A stretch of 64,000 bases of DNA from Mycetocola manganoxydans (GCF_003667545.1 NZ_RCUV01000011.1:1-64000); one strand, 5' to 3'; counted from the first letter of the stretch, positions 43,764-52,075 are shown. A program made the numbers and translations. Notes: generated from the sequence alone by a model not told the origin.

Positions 43764-45227
43764 ATGGAATTGCTGGGAATCGTTCTGAGCCCGATCATCG
43801 TCGCCGTCGTCGTCGGCGTCATTCTGCTGATCGTCATCATCATGTTCATTCAGGGCCGATACAAGATCGCGCAGCCCGATGAGGCGATCATCGTCACCGG
43901 GCGTCGCGCCCGGAAGTCCGTCGGAGTCGACGGCCGCACGATCACCGACCTGACCGGCCAGAAGGTCGTCCAGGGTGGCGGCGTTTTCGTCATCCCGTTC
44001 CTGCAGAAGCAGTTCTCGATGTCGCTGCGTTCGCGCGCGATCGGCATCCAGGTGGTGGCACAGACCCGCAACGGAGTCACCATCCGGATCGAAGCCGTCG
44101 CCGTCGTCAAGGTGGGCGACAGCGACAGCGCGATCCGCTCCGCCGCCCAGCGGTTCCTCGGTCAGGACAAGCACATCGAGCCGTTCACTCAGGAGGTGCT
44201 CTCCGGTTCGTTGCGTTCGTCAATCGGTAACCTCACCGTTGAGGAGATCATTCGCGACCGTGCCGGCCTCGCCGAGCAGGTCATCGAAGCAGCACGGACT
44301 TCACTGCTCAACCAGGGTCTCGACGTCGACACGTTCCAGATCAAGGAGATCGCCGACGACAAGGGCTACATCACCGACCTCGGTCGCCCCGAGCAGGCCC
44401 GCGTGCGCCAGGCCGCTGAGATCGCCGAGTCCGTTTCGGCTCGCGCCTCGGAGCAGGCCCGGATCGAAGCAGCGGAGGCGATCGCTGACGCGAACCGCGA
44501 ACTCTCGCTGAAGAACGCGTCGATCAAGATGGAGACCGATAAGGCGCTCGCCGAGGCCGAAGCAGCGAAGCCGCTCGCCGAAGCATTCGCCCAGCAGGGC
44601 ATTCTGCAGCAGCGCGAGGTCACCGCGCAGCGCGAGACCGCTTTGCGTGAGCAGCAGCTCAACGCCGACGTGCGCAAGACCGCCGACGCTGAGTCGTACC
44701 GCATCCGCCAGATCGCCGACGCTCACGCCTCACAGGTCGTCGCCGAAGCGAAGGCAGACCGCGACCGTCGTATCGCCGAGGCCGAGGCAACCCGCGCCGA
44801 GGGTGAGGCCGAAGCAGCCGCGATCTTCGCCAAGGGTGAAGCAGAAGCGCGCGCGACCGAGCTCCGCGTCGCCGCTCTCCGCGACGAGTCCGAAGCACTG
44901 CTCCAGCAGCGCGCGATCGAGATCCTGCCGGAGATCGCGAAGCAGCTCGCCGCCCCGTACGGCGCGATCGACAACCTCACGGTCATCTCGACCGACGGCG
45001 CTTCACAGCTCTCCAAGCAGGTCGTCGGCAACGTCACCGAGGTCACCCAACTGCTCAAGGACTCCACGGGCATCGACCTCGCGTCGATCCTCAACGGATT
45101 CGTCGGCGGACGCTCAGCTGCCGCCGGTGCTGCCGGTGCTGCGCCGACGGATGCTGCCGCTGCCGCGCCCGCGGACGCCCCGGCTCCGGTCGCCTCCGCT
45201 CCCGTTGCGGCCGCTGCGTCCGAGTAA
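43764..45227 (+). CDS. SPFH/flotillin-family membrane protein
   Basis: A 487-residue protein with an N-terminal membrane helix (about 5-28), an SPFH/Band 7 domain (about 40-190), a long Ala/Glu-rich coiled coil (about 215-390) with repeated EAEA and AEAKADRDRRIAEAEA words, and an Ala/Pro tail after 450. Flotillins scaffold membrane microdomains. A ribosome site GAGGAGAG precedes ATG 43764. No NfeD-type partner gene is adjacent, although flotillin genes often have one. A terminator-like palindrome follows. Confidence 0.92.
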   Translation: MELLGIVLSPIIVAVVVGVILLIVIIMFIQGRYKIAQPDEAIIVTGRRARKSVGVDGRTITDLTGQKVVQGGGVFVIPFLQKQFSMSLRSRAIGIQVVAQTRNGVTIRIEAVAVVKVGDSDSAIRSAAQRFLGQDKHIEPFTQEVLSGSLRSSIGNLTVEEIIRDRAGLAEQVIEAARTSLLNQGLDVDTFQIKEIADDKGYITDLGRPEQARVRQAAEIAESVSARASEQARIEAAEAIADANRELSLKNASIKMETDKALAEAEAAKPLAEAFAQQGILQQREVTAQRETALREQQLNADVRKTADAESYRIRQIADAHASQVVAEAKADRDRRIAEAEATRAEGEAEAAAIFAKGEAEARATELRVAALRDESEALLQQRAIEILPEIAKQLAAPYGAIDNLTVISTDGASQLSKQVVGNVTEVTQLLKDSTGIDLASILNGFVGGRSAAAGAAGAAPTDAAAAAPADAPAPVASAPVAAAASE

Positions 45228-45260
45228 CAACACGCTGAGATAAGGACATCGGCTCCGGAC

Positions 45261-45287
45261 AAGGACGAAACCGCGGTTTCGATCCTT
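45261..45287 (+). terminator. Terminator-like palindrome after the SPFH gene
   Basis: AAGGA-CGAAACC-GC-GGTTTCG-ATCCTT forms a stem with the minimal loop, 33 bases after the stop codon, followed by a T-rich stretch further on. The gap 45228-45581 (354 bases) otherwise holds family E, D and E repeats. Confidence 0.5.
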
Positions 45288-45325
45288 CTGTGGGGCCGTT
45301 CTCCTTTTCTCGAGCCGCCGGAGGG

Positions 45326-45392
45326 AGCGGATGCTGCGCGCCAGGACCCGGGAACGTGACCTTCTACTCCTGCCGCGCCGGCGGCATCCGCT
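45326..45392. repeat. Family E element, copy 1 (67 bp)
   Basis: Ends AGCGGATGC and GCATCCGCT. The internal sequence GCGCGCCAGGACCCGGGAAC and CTTCTACTCCTGCCGC is shared nearly base for base with copy 2 at 45494-45560. Confidence 0.85.
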
Positions 45393-45416
45393 GTTCGCCT
45401 CCCCCGTCGCACGCAA

Positions 45417-45483
45417 ACAGGAGATCACACGATTTACAGGATGCTTTCGCGGTTTTTCTCCTGCAAAGCGTGCGATCTCCTGT
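45417..45483. repeat. Family D element, copy 1 (67 bp)
   Basis: ACAGGAGATCACACG at the left and CGTGCGATCTCCTGT at the right, with one mismatch; interior contains GGATGCTTTCGCG and TTTCTCCTG. Copy 2 of the same length lies on the other side of the lactate dehydrogenase gene. Confidence 0.85.
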
Positions 45484-45493
45484 GAAGCCGGGG

Positions 45494-45560
45494 AGCGGAT
45501 GCTGCGCGCCAGGGCCCGGGAACGTGACGTTCTACTCCTGCCGCTCCCGCGGCATCCGCT
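45494..45560. repeat. Family E element, copy 2 (67 bp)
   Basis: Same orientation and length as copy 1, differing at only a handful of positions. Together with copy 1 it brackets family D copy 1. Confidence 0.85.
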
Positions 45561-45581
45561 CGGCACCGCAATAATGGGGCC

Positions 45582-46535
45582 ATGAGCCTCCTGCGGAACA
45601 CGAAACTGTCGGTCATCGGAGCGGGGAGCGTCGGGTCGTCGCTGGCGTATGCGGCGCTGATCCGGAACTCGGCGCGCGAGGTGGTGCTGTACGACCTCAA
45701 CGCTGCGAGGGCCGAAGCCGAGGTGCTCGACCTGGCGCACGGCACGCCGTTCACCGGAGCATCGCGCATCACGGGCGGTGGCGACATCGAGGCGGTTGCC
45801 GGGTCGGATGTCATCGTCGTAACCGCGGGTGCCAAGCAGGAGCCCGGGCAGACGCGACTCGATCTCGCCGGGGTGAACGCGCGGATTCTCGAGAAGCTTC
45901 TGCCGCGCCTCGTTGAACTCGCGCCGCATGCCGTCATCATCCTGGTCACGAACCCGTGCGACGTGCTCACCGCCGTTGCCGACCAACTCGTGGATCTGCC
46001 CGCTGGTCAGCTCTTTTCGTCCGGAACGGTGCTCGACTCGTCTCGGCTGCGCTGGCTCCTCGCCGAGTCTGCCGGGGTGGCGCCGCAGAACGTGCACGCG
46101 CTGATCGTCGGCGAGCACGGTGACAGCGAGTTCGCCCTGTGGTCGGATGCCACCATCGGCCAGACGCCGCTCCGTGACTGGACCGACGAGAGCGGCACGC
46201 TGCTGTTTCCGCGGGAGCGCCTCGAGTCGCTCACCTCGGATGTCGTGCACGCCGCCTACAAGATCATCGCCGGCAAGGGTGCGACGAACTACGCGATCGG
46301 GCTCTCGGGTGCACGGATCGTCGAAGCTGTGCTGCGCAACGAGCGCGCGATCCTTCCGGTGTCGAGCATGCTGCGCGGGTATCGCGGGATCGACGGTGTC
46401 GCCCTCAGCGTTCCGTCGATCGTGGGTTCGAGCGGGGTCGAGCGCACCCTCGATGTGCCCATGGACGACATCGAGGTCGAGCTGCTGCACCGCTCGGCGG
46501 AGGCGCTCAGGGAGTCCATCGCGCACCTGGGCTGA
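45582..46535 (+). CDS. ldh: L-lactate dehydrogenase
   Basis: A 317-residue NAD-dependent lactate/malate dehydrogenase family member. NAD motif GAGSVGS (13-19), substrate loop GAKQEPGQTR with Gln86 (the lactate-type residue; malate dehydrogenases have Arg) and Arg92, Asn124, Arg155 in DSSRLR and the catalytic His179 in GEHGDS. It interconverts pyruvate and lactate in the cytoplasm. There is no ribosome site; AATAAT ends six bases before the ATG. The gene is bracketed by repeat families E, D, E on the left and A, D on the right. Confidence 0.93.
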   Translation: MSLLRNTKLSVIGAGSVGSSLAYAALIRNSAREVVLYDLNAARAEAEVLDLAHGTPFTGASRITGGGDIEAVAGSDVIVVTAGAKQEPGQTRLDLAGVNARILEKLLPRLVELAPHAVIILVTNPCDVLTAVADQLVDLPAGQLFSSGTVLDSSRLRWLLAESAGVAPQNVHALIVGEHGDSEFALWSDATIGQTPLRDWTDESGTLLFPRERLESLTSDVVHAAYKIIAGKGATNYAIGLSGARIVEAVLRNERAILPVSSMLRGYRGIDGVALSVPSIVGSSGVERTLDVPMDDIEVELLHRSAEALRESIAHLG

Positions 46536-46554
46536 GCTGCCGCCCTCGTACGTT

Positions 46555-46614
46555 CTCACGCACTGCGGTCGGAATCACTCGGCGTGCCGGGTGTATTGGT
46601 CCGCAGTGGGTGAA
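46555..46614. repeat. Palindromic element family A, copy 4 (60 bp)
   Basis: Loop CGTG; right arm CCGGGTGTATTGGTCCGCAG is identical to copy 1 in this part. The left arm is partly decayed. Confidence 0.7.
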
Positions 46615-46692
46615 CCCGCGTCGTGCGCGCGGGGAGCCGTCGCGTCGTGCCGGCCGACGGCATCCGCGGGTCGCGCGGTCATGGCACGCAAG

Positions 46693-46759
46693 ACAGGAGA
46701 TCGCACGCAAAACCGGATGCTTTCGCGCGCTTTCTCCTGTAAATCGTGCGATCTCCTGT
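46693..46759. repeat. Family D element, copy 2 (67 bp)
   Basis: Perfect 15-base ends ACAGGAGATCGCACG/CGTGCGATCTCCTGT and interior GGATGCTTTCGCGCG and TTTCTCCTG. Exactly as long as copy 1. Confidence 0.85.
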
Positions 46760-46791
46760 AAACCGTTCGCGGTGCGCCCGGGCGCGAGGAA

Positions 46792-47907
46792 TCAAAGCGT
46801 CTGAAGCACGTACCCCAGAAGCCCGAACGCAACGGCGAACACCACAATGCCGGCGTTGCGCCAGCGCTTGCGCAGTCGCCGGCCCTCCACGGCCACGCCG
46901 GCGGGCGACGCCAGCGCACCGGCGATGGGAGCGGGGGAGGCGCCTGCCGAGCCAGTCGCAGCGGCATCGGGCGGCGTCGCAGCCGGGTTCAGGAGGCGCT
47001 CGTCGCGCCAGCGAGCCCACGCGTCGACCTTTGCCTGCAGGGCGGCGACGGTGTCGAAGAGCAGTGTCCAGACGGCAGGGTTCACCGTCGAGATGGCCGG
47101 TCCGGTGTACAAAAACAGCATGTCGTCGACGATCTCGACGTCGAACAGCGCGGCGTGATCGACGAACCGGGCCATGATGTCGGGGGAGAACAGGTACAGC
47201 GCGTCGCGCTCGTACCCCTCGGGGCAATACAGCTCGAAGTAGCGATCGAAGTCTCCCTCGAGCGAGAGTCGCTGTTGCGTTGTGAACGAGGTCGGCAGGT
47301 TGCTGCCGATCGCGGAGTTGTTCTTGACGGCATCCAGCACGATGTGCGGCAGCGTGGTGCCGAGCTCGATCGCGACGTATCCCCAGGTCCGGTGGATGGG
47401 GTTCTTGCCGCCGCGCTCCAGGTACTGGTGGTGCCCGAACTCGACGGATGGCGAGGCCGTGGTGCGCAGAACGTCGGATGCGACCCTGTCGGCTCCGAGC
47501 GAGAAGATCATTCCGGGGAGGTCGGGGCTCTCAACCCGGTGCTGGTAGGTCATCCCGTTGGCGGCGGCGAAGCGGTCGAGCCGGAACCGGATCTCCCGAT
47601 CCCGCATCACACGCCGCCGCACCCTCACGGTGATCAGGGCAACGGCACCGGCGACGACAACGAACACCCCGAGAGCGATGAAGACGCCACCCGGCAGGCG
47701 CGACAGCTCCACCAGGAACAGCGCGAACATGACCACGCCGACGAGTGCGACGACGACGAGGAGCACGTTCGCGAAAGTGTGCCCGGCGGACTGGGCGCGA
47801 CCGGCGTTCAGCCTGCCGTGATGCTCCTGCACCAGCCGGGTTTCCACCGGATCGGTCAGCGGTGTCGGGTCGAAAGAAAGTCCGGGTCGAAGGGTGGGGG
47901 CACTCAC
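46792..47907 (-). CDS. Hypothetical membrane protein, 371 residues
   Basis: A protein with two neighbouring transmembrane helices (about 46-66 and 72-95), a long soluble middle (100-320) and a third helix near the C-terminus (about 350-369). The middle part has RFRLDRFAAANGMTYQHRVESPDLPGM, shown here in pieces RFRLDRFAAANGM and TYQHRV, and a region resembling membrane-associated DUF3137-type domains in outline only. No catalytic motif is seen. The ATG 47907 is at the left edge of the promoter region of the HTH operon, which is divergent. Function unknown. Confidence 0.72.
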   Translation of the reverse strand: MSAPTLRPGLSFDPTPLTDPVETRLVQEHHGRLNAGRAQSAGHTFANVLLVVVALVGVVMFALFLVELSRLPGGVFIALGVFVVVAGAVALITVRVRRRVMRDREIRFRLDRFAAANGMTYQHRVESPDLPGMIFSLGADRVASDVLRTTASPSVEFGHHQYLERGGKNPIHRTWGYVAIELGTTLPHIVLDAVKNNSAIGSNLPTSFTTQQRLSLEGDFDRYFELYCPEGYERDALYLFSPDIMARFVDHAALFDVEIVDDMLFLYTGPAISTVNPAVWTLLFDTVAALQAKVDAWARWRDERLLNPAATPPDAAATGSAGASPAPIAGALASPAGVAVEGRRLRKRWRNAGIVVFAVAFGLLGYVLQTL

Positions 47908-47945
47908 CCCTCCACGTTATCGGCTCCTTCCGAAGTAAATAACCC

Positions 47946-47984
47946 TTGACGCGAAGTCAAACTTTCTTTACATTGCAGATGTAA
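47946..47984 (+). promoter_or_regulatory. Promoter and candidate operator of the HTH/membrane-protein operon
   Basis: TTGACG (47946-47951), a 16-base spacer and TTACAT (47968-47973). Two inverted repeats overlap it: TTGAC-N5-GTCAA (47946-47960) over the -35 and TTACAT-N5-ATGTAA (47968-47984) over the -10. Both fit binding by the small XRE-type repressor encoded in the operon. The DNA here is notably AT-rich. Confidence 0.6.
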
Positions 47985-48014
47985 GGTTTTCTTGACATGA
48001 ACGAGGAGCTCCGG

Positions 48015-48443
48015 ATGTCATCCGAAGAGAAAAGCGCGTGGGTTCTGCTGGTCGTCGCGATCGCGGGGTACGCGACGTACCTGGTGCTGGTGGCGAGCGA
48101 GGCGGCATCCGTCCCGCTTCTGGAGAGCGGCTGGGCGACGTGGATGCTGTGGACGATCGGCGGTGGGATCGTCGGCGGCATCGTCGTCAACATCGTCGTC
48201 GGTATCTTCTCACCGAAGGACGCGGGCAAAAAGGACCAGCGCGACCGCGAGATCACGCGCTTCGGTGACTCGGTGGGGCAGTCTTTCGTCGTGATCGGCG
48301 GGGTCGGAGCGCTGATCCTCGCCATGCTTGAAGCGCCATACTTCTGGATCGCCAACGCCATCTACCTCGCGTTCGTGCTCTCGGCCGTTCTCGGGTCGAT
48401 CGCTCGGGTCGTCGCGTACCGGCGGGGGCTGCCGACATGGTGA
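48015..48443 (+). CDS. Hypothetical membrane protein paired with an HTH regulator
   Basis: A 142-residue protein with four hydrophobic segments (about 9-28, 40-65, 90-112 and 115-133) and a short charged loop [16 protein letters not shown] start at ATG 48015, which has AGGAG six bases upstream, rather than ATG 47997. The stop overlaps the start of the next gene by seven bases. Pairs of a small multi-pass membrane protein and an XRE-type regulator are common in bacteria and often respond to envelope stress, but the exact role is unknown. Confidence 0.8.
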   Translation: MSSEEKSAWVLLVVAIAGYATYLVLVASEAASVPLLESGWATWMLWTIGGGIVGGIVVNIVVGIFSPKDAGKKDQRDREITRFGDSVGQSFVVIGGVGALILAMLEAPYFWIANAIYLAFVLSAVLGSIARVVAYRRGLPTW

Positions 48444-48673
48444 AGGCTCAGACCCGGGTGACCAATGACATCCGCCGCCTGCGTTTCGCGAACGGCGAGA
48501 TGACGCAGGCCGACCTCGCCGACCGTATCGGGGTCACCCGGCAAACCATCATCGCCATCGAGCAGGGGCGGTACTCGCCGTCGCTCGAGATGGCTTTTCA
48601 GATCGCCGGAGTCTTCGGGGTGCCACTCGACACGGTCTTTTCGTATGCGGCGCCCGACAAGGAGTCGTCATGA
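48437..48673 (+). CDS. Small XRE-type helix-turn-helix regulator
   Basis: A 78-residue DNA-binding protein almost entirely made of the [40 protein letters not shown], given here as [15 protein letters not shown] and IEQGRYSPS, matching the YozG/YvaO-like short regulators. It overlaps the membrane-protein gene before it and the dehydrogenase gene after it (ATGA), so all three are one operon. It probably binds the palindromes in its own promoter. Confidence 0.92.
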   Translation: MVKAQTRVTNDIRRLRFANGEMTQADLADRIGVTRQTIIAIEQGRYSPSLEMAFQIAGVFGVPLDTVFSYAAPDKESS

Positions 48674-49644
48674 GAGCCATCATCCAGCACAGGTACGGGG
48701 CACCCGATGTGCTCGCCGTCGAGCACGTCGACCAGCCCGAGATCGGCGACGACGACGTGCTCGTGCGCGTCGCCGCTGCCGGAGTCGACGCCGGCGTCTG
48801 GCACACCGTCGCGGGCAAGCCGTACCTGTTGCGGCTGTTCGGGTTCGGGTTCCGGGCGCCGAAACAGAAGACCCCGGGGCGGGATGTCGCGGGGCACGTC
48901 ACACAGGTCGGCTCGAACGTGACGCGGTTCGCGCTGGGCGACGAGGTCTTCGGCACCACGCTCGAGGGCAGCTTTGCCGAGTTCACGCGGGTTCCCGCTG
49001 AGCGGCTCGCGCTCAAGCCGGCGAACGTGAGCTTCGAGCAGGCGGCGGTGACTCCGATCTCGGGATGCACGGCGCTGCACGGGTTGCGCGACGCCGGGCG
49101 CCTGGCCGCGGGCCAGAGGGTGCTCGTGCTCGGCGCCGGGGGAGGGGTCGGCTCCTTCGCGGTGCAGATCGCGGTCGCGATGGGGGCATCCGTCACCGGG
49201 GTGTGCAGCACCGACAAAGTCGAGTTCGTCCGCTCGCTCGGCGCCGCCCAGGTGATCGATCGCACGCGTGAAGACTTCGCGGCAGGCCCGGGCGGATACG
49301 ACCTCATCCTCGACACCGCCGGACACAACTCGCTCAGGCGCCTCCGACGGATGCTGTCGCGTCGCGGCACCCTCGTCATCGTCGGTGGCGAAGGTGGCGG
49401 GCCCCTCCTCGGTGGATTCGGCCGGTCGCTTCGGGCGCTGGTCGTGTCTGCCTTCGTGCCCCAGCGGCTGGTCGGTCTGATGTCCGAGGAGGACCTGCCG
49501 ACCCTCGAGGCGCTCGCCGCCTTGGTTGCCCATGGCAGTGTCGTGCCGCCGGTGGATCGGGTTTTCCCACTCGAGCGCGCGGGCGACGCGATCGAGTACC
49601 TGCACGCGGGTCGTCCGCTCGGCAAGGTGGTCGTGAAGGTTTAG
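48670..49644 (+). CDS. Zinc-independent MDR dehydrogenase (quinone reductase-like)
   Basis: A 324-residue medium-chain dehydrogenase/reductase. The cofactor motif [17 protein letters not shown] is present and there are no zinc-ligand cysteines, as in NADPH:quinone oxidoreductases. It probably reduces a quinone or enone. The ATG overlaps the stop of the HTH gene by four bases. Together the operon joins a membrane protein, a regulator and a reductase, which suggests a response to an electrophile, though this is inference. Confidence 0.9.
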   Translation: MRAIIQHRYGAPDVLAVEHVDQPEIGDDDVLVRVAAAGVDAGVWHTVAGKPYLLRLFGFGFRAPKQKTPGRDVAGHVTQVGSNVTRFALGDEVFGTTLEGSFAEFTRVPAERLALKPANVSFEQAAVTPISGCTALHGLRDAGRLAAGQRVLVLGAGGGVGSFAVQIAVAMGASVTGVCSTDKVEFVRSLGAAQVIDRTREDFAAGPGGYDLILDTAGHNSLRRLRRMLSRRGTLVIVGGEGGGPLLGGFGRSLRALVVSAFVPQRLVGLMSEEDLPTLEALAALVAHGSVVPPVDRVFPLERAGDAIEYLHAGRPLGKVVVKV

Positions 49645-49653
49645 TGCCTGCAG

Positions 49654-49711
49654 CGAGTTGCCCACATTTGTGGGTTCGAGCGGGCCCGCACCCGTGGAAG
49701 CGGGCAACTCG
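49654..49711. repeat. Family C element, copy 1 (58 bp)
   Basis: Ends CGAGTTGCCC and GGGCAACTCG; interior TGGGTTCGAGCGGGCCCGC. It starts ten bases after the stop codon of the dehydrogenase gene. Confidence 0.85.
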
Positions 49712-49781
49712 CGGAGGAGGGGCCGCTCCCTGGACGGGCGCTGGTGGCGAAACGTCGCGCCCCGGAGAGGTGGCACGGAAA

Positions 49782-49846
49782 CTCGGGCGGTGAATCGTGG
49801 GGTCCGTCCCCTATGCGTGGACGGACCCCACGATCTACCGCCCGAA
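49782..49846. repeat. Palindromic element family B, copy 4 (65 bp)
   Basis: The best-paired copy: ATCGTGGGGTCCGTCC and GGACGGACCCCACGAT form a perfect 16-base inner stem within the usual TCGGGCGGT/ACCGCCCGA ends. It is flanked by the two family C copies in the 418-base gap 49645-50062. Confidence 0.9.
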
Positions 49847-49882
49847 TGTGCGGTGCGGCGGGTGCGGGCGTGCCGCGTGCCG

Positions 49883-49940
49883 CGAGTTGCCCACATTCAT
49901 GGGTCCGAGCGGCCCCGCACCCACGAAAGTGGGCAACTCG
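49883..49940. repeat. Family C element, copy 2 (58 bp)
   Basis: Perfect 12-base ends CGAGTTGCCCAC/GTGGGCAACTCG, with an inner GGGT/ACCC pair. Same orientation and length as copy 1. Confidence 0.85.
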
Positions 49941-50062
49941 GGCAGGGGCGGCCGGGCGCACCGGTATACGCGCGCACCCGGCGTGAGTAGCATGAGCGGC
50001 GGAGCGGGCGCGGGGACGCAGCCCCGTGGCATCCGCTCGTCATGTTCACAAGGGAGTGCGCA

Positions 50063-50536
50063 ATGCAGAAGATCACGCCGTGCATGTGGTTCGAGACGCA
50101 GGCTGAGGAAGCCGCCGAGTTCTACGTGTCGGTGTTTGAGAACTCCGAGATCCTTCACGTGTCGCGCTATGGCGAAGGTGGGCCGATGCCGGCGGGTACC
50201 GCGCTTGCGGCCGACTTCGTGATCGACGGGGTGCAGATGCAGGCACTCAACGGGATGCAGGCTGTTGGCTTCACCGAGGCGATCTCGCTCTCGGTGAGCA
50301 CCGAAACGCAGGAGGAGACCGACCGGCTCTGGGACGCCCTCACCTCGGACGGCGGCGAAGAGAGCATGTGCGGCTGGCTCAAGGACAAGTACGGCGTCTC
50401 GTGGCAGATCGTTCCGACGGTGATGCACTTGCTGGGTGACCCGGACCAGGAGAAGGCGGGCCGGGCAATGCAGGCCATGATGAGGATGAAGAAGATCATC
50501 ATCGCCGACATCCAGGCGGCGTTCGACGGGGCCTAG
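50063..50536 (+). CDS. VOC-fold protein (PhnB/3-demethylubiquinone methyltransferase-like)
   Basis: A 157-residue vicinal-oxygen-chelate protein of the PhnB-like group: KITPCMWFETQAEEAAEFYVS at the N-terminus and CGWLKDKYGVSWQIVP near the C-terminus are typical. These proteins are often metal-binding and of unknown substrate. ATG 50063 has AAGGGAG upstream. It stands alone after the repeat-filled gap. Confidence 0.9.
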   Translation: MQKITPCMWFETQAEEAAEFYVSVFENSEILHVSRYGEGGPMPAGTALAADFVIDGVQMQALNGMQAVGFTEAISLSVSTETQEETDRLWDALTSDGGEESMCGWLKDKYGVSWQIVPTVMHLLGDPDQEKAGRAMQAMMRMKKIIIADIQAAFDGA

Positions 50537-50647
50537 CCACGTGGCATCCGATTCGTAATATGACCGCGGCACCCGCGAGCCCTACCCGCGAACCCCGAAT
50601 TTGTCACATTGGCGAAAGCAACCAGTTGTCGGTGCAAGCATTGGGAT

Positions 50648-51676
50648 ATGAGTTCCAGCCTTTCCAGCCTCCCCATTCTTGATTTCTCCCGACTGGATGC
50701 CGGCGCCGACGAAGCATCAGCCTTCCGCGCCGACCTGCTCCGCGCCACCCACGAGGTCGGGTTCTTCTACCTCGTCGGCCACGGAGTCGACCGGCAACTC
50801 ATCGACGACCTGCTCGCCGTCTCGCGCCGGTTCTTCGAACTGCCCACCGACGAGAAGCTCAAGCTCGAGAACGTTCACAGCCCGCAGTTCCGCGGCTACA
50901 CGCGCGTCGGCGGTGAGCTCACGCATGGTGACGTTGACTGGCGTGAGCAGATCGACATCGGACCCGAGCGGGATGCCGTCGAGCCGGCGCCCGGGACGGC
51001 CGACTACTGGCGTCTCGAGGGTCCGAATCTGTGGCCAGAAGCGCTTCCGGAGCTGAAGAGCATCGCCGAGCGCTGGAACGACGAGCTCACGCGTGTCTCC
51101 CTGCGGCTGCTGCGCGCCTGGGCCCTGTCGCTCGGTGCGAGCGAGGACTCCTTCGACGAAGCCTTCGCCGACAAGCCGTTCTCGATGACAAAGATCGTGC
51201 GGTACCCGGGGGAGTCCGGTGCCGAACGCAAGCAGGGCGTCGGTGCGCACCGCGATGGTGGCGTGCTCACCCTCCTCCTCGTCGAGCCCGGCAAGGAAGG
51301 CCTGCAGGTCGAGCACGAGGGCGAGTGGATCGATGCGCCCTCCATTCCAGGAGCGTTCGTCGTCAACATCGGCGAGATGCTCGAGCTCGCCACCGGTGGC
51401 TACCTCAAGGCCACGCTGCACAAGGTGTTCTCGCCGCCGGTGGGCAGCGACCGCATCTCGGTGCCGTTCTTCTTCAACCCGGCGCTTGACACCGTGATGC
51501 CGCGGCTGGAGCTCAGCCCGGAGCTCGCGACCGCGGCCCGAGGGCTCTCCGTCGACCCGACGAACAGTCCCATCCTCGACACCTATGGTGACAACGCGCT
51601 GCGCTACCGGCTGCGTGCGCACCCGAACGTGGCGGAGATCCACCACAAGGACCTGCTGGTTCCCAACGCTGATTGA
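50648..51676 (+). CDS. 2-oxoglutarate/Fe(II) oxygenase, isopenicillin N synthase-like
   Basis: A 342-residue non-heme iron oxygenase. The Fe triad is His201 and Asp203 (HRDGG) with His258 (LHKV), and the 2-oxoglutarate carboxylate is met by Arg269/Ser271 (RISVPFFF). The N-terminal region has the family start LPILDFSRL and GFFYLVGHG. Substrate unknown; bacterial relatives act in secondary metabolism or catabolism. The TGA stop and the last two residues (Ala-Asp) are supplied by a family G repeat. Confidence 0.92.
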   Translation: MSSSLSSLPILDFSRLDAGADEASAFRADLLRATHEVGFFYLVGHGVDRQLIDDLLAVSRRFFELPTDEKLKLENVHSPQFRGYTRVGGELTHGDVDWREQIDIGPERDAVEPAPGTADYWRLEGPNLWPEALPELKSIAERWNDELTRVSLRLLRAWALSLGASEDSFDEAFADKPFSMTKIVRYPGESGAERKQGVGAHRDGGVLTLLLVEPGKEGLQVEHEGEWIDAPSIPGAFVVNIGEMLELATGGYLKATLHKVFSPPVGSDRISVPFFFNPALDTVMPRLELSPELATAARGLSVDPTNSPILDTYGDNALRYRLRAHPNVAEIHHKDLLVPNAD

Positions 51677-51710
51677 GCTTGTCGAATGGTGATTGAGCTT
51701 GTCGAAATCG
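51670..51710 (+). repeat. Family G repeat, two tandem copies
   Basis: GATTGAGCTTGTCGAA occurs at 51671 and again at 51691, 20 bases apart. The first copy contains the oxygenase stop codon. A variant is at 53961 and a shorter GGTTGAGTAG word ends the last gene at 63965. Confidence 0.85.
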
Positions 51711-51760
51711 CGCGCCCAAACCGTCCGCGCGGCAGAACTATGCCGTGAGCGCCGCTGAGG

Positions 51761-52075
51761 TCACGCCCCCCGCAGAACATCGGCACGAGCGGCGGCGTGC
51801 TCCTCGGCGGTGATTGTGCCGGCGGCCCGTAAACCGTCGAGCTCCTGCAGTCGTTCCTGCAAAGACCGGGGCGCCGACGCCGGACGCAGCAACTCGCTGT
51901 TCATCGCACGCGTCGCGAGATCGGACTGCAGGGTCATCGGATCGTGCCCAGCCTCCTTGATCTTGCGGTGATTGCGCACAGCCGCGACGACAACGATCAC
52001 GCCGACGATGAGGATGAAGAGGCTCGCACCGGCAAACATCAGCGGGAAGAGATCGAAGAACGGGTCGGGTTCCAT
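51761..52075 (-). CDS. SHOCT-domain membrane protein
   Basis: A 104-residue protein with one N-terminal transmembrane helix (about 7-33) and a C-terminal SHOCT domain (LQELDGLRAAGTITAEEHAAARADVL in two parts, about 75-102), a short helical oligomerisation module. Function unknown. I start at ATG 52075, with GAGAGGCC upstream, because the helix then sits at the N-terminus. Confidence 0.85.
   Translation of the reverse strand: MEPDPFFDLFPLMFAGASLFILIVGVIVVVAAVRNHRKIKEAGHDPMTLQSDLATRAMNSELLRPASAPRSLQERLQELDGLRAAGTITAEEHAAARADVLRGA

Noticed and set aside
45326-45560. E-D-E repeats considered as a CRISPR or integron-type array
   Set aside because: Only two families of palindromes, no regular spacing beyond this site and no integrase or cas gene.
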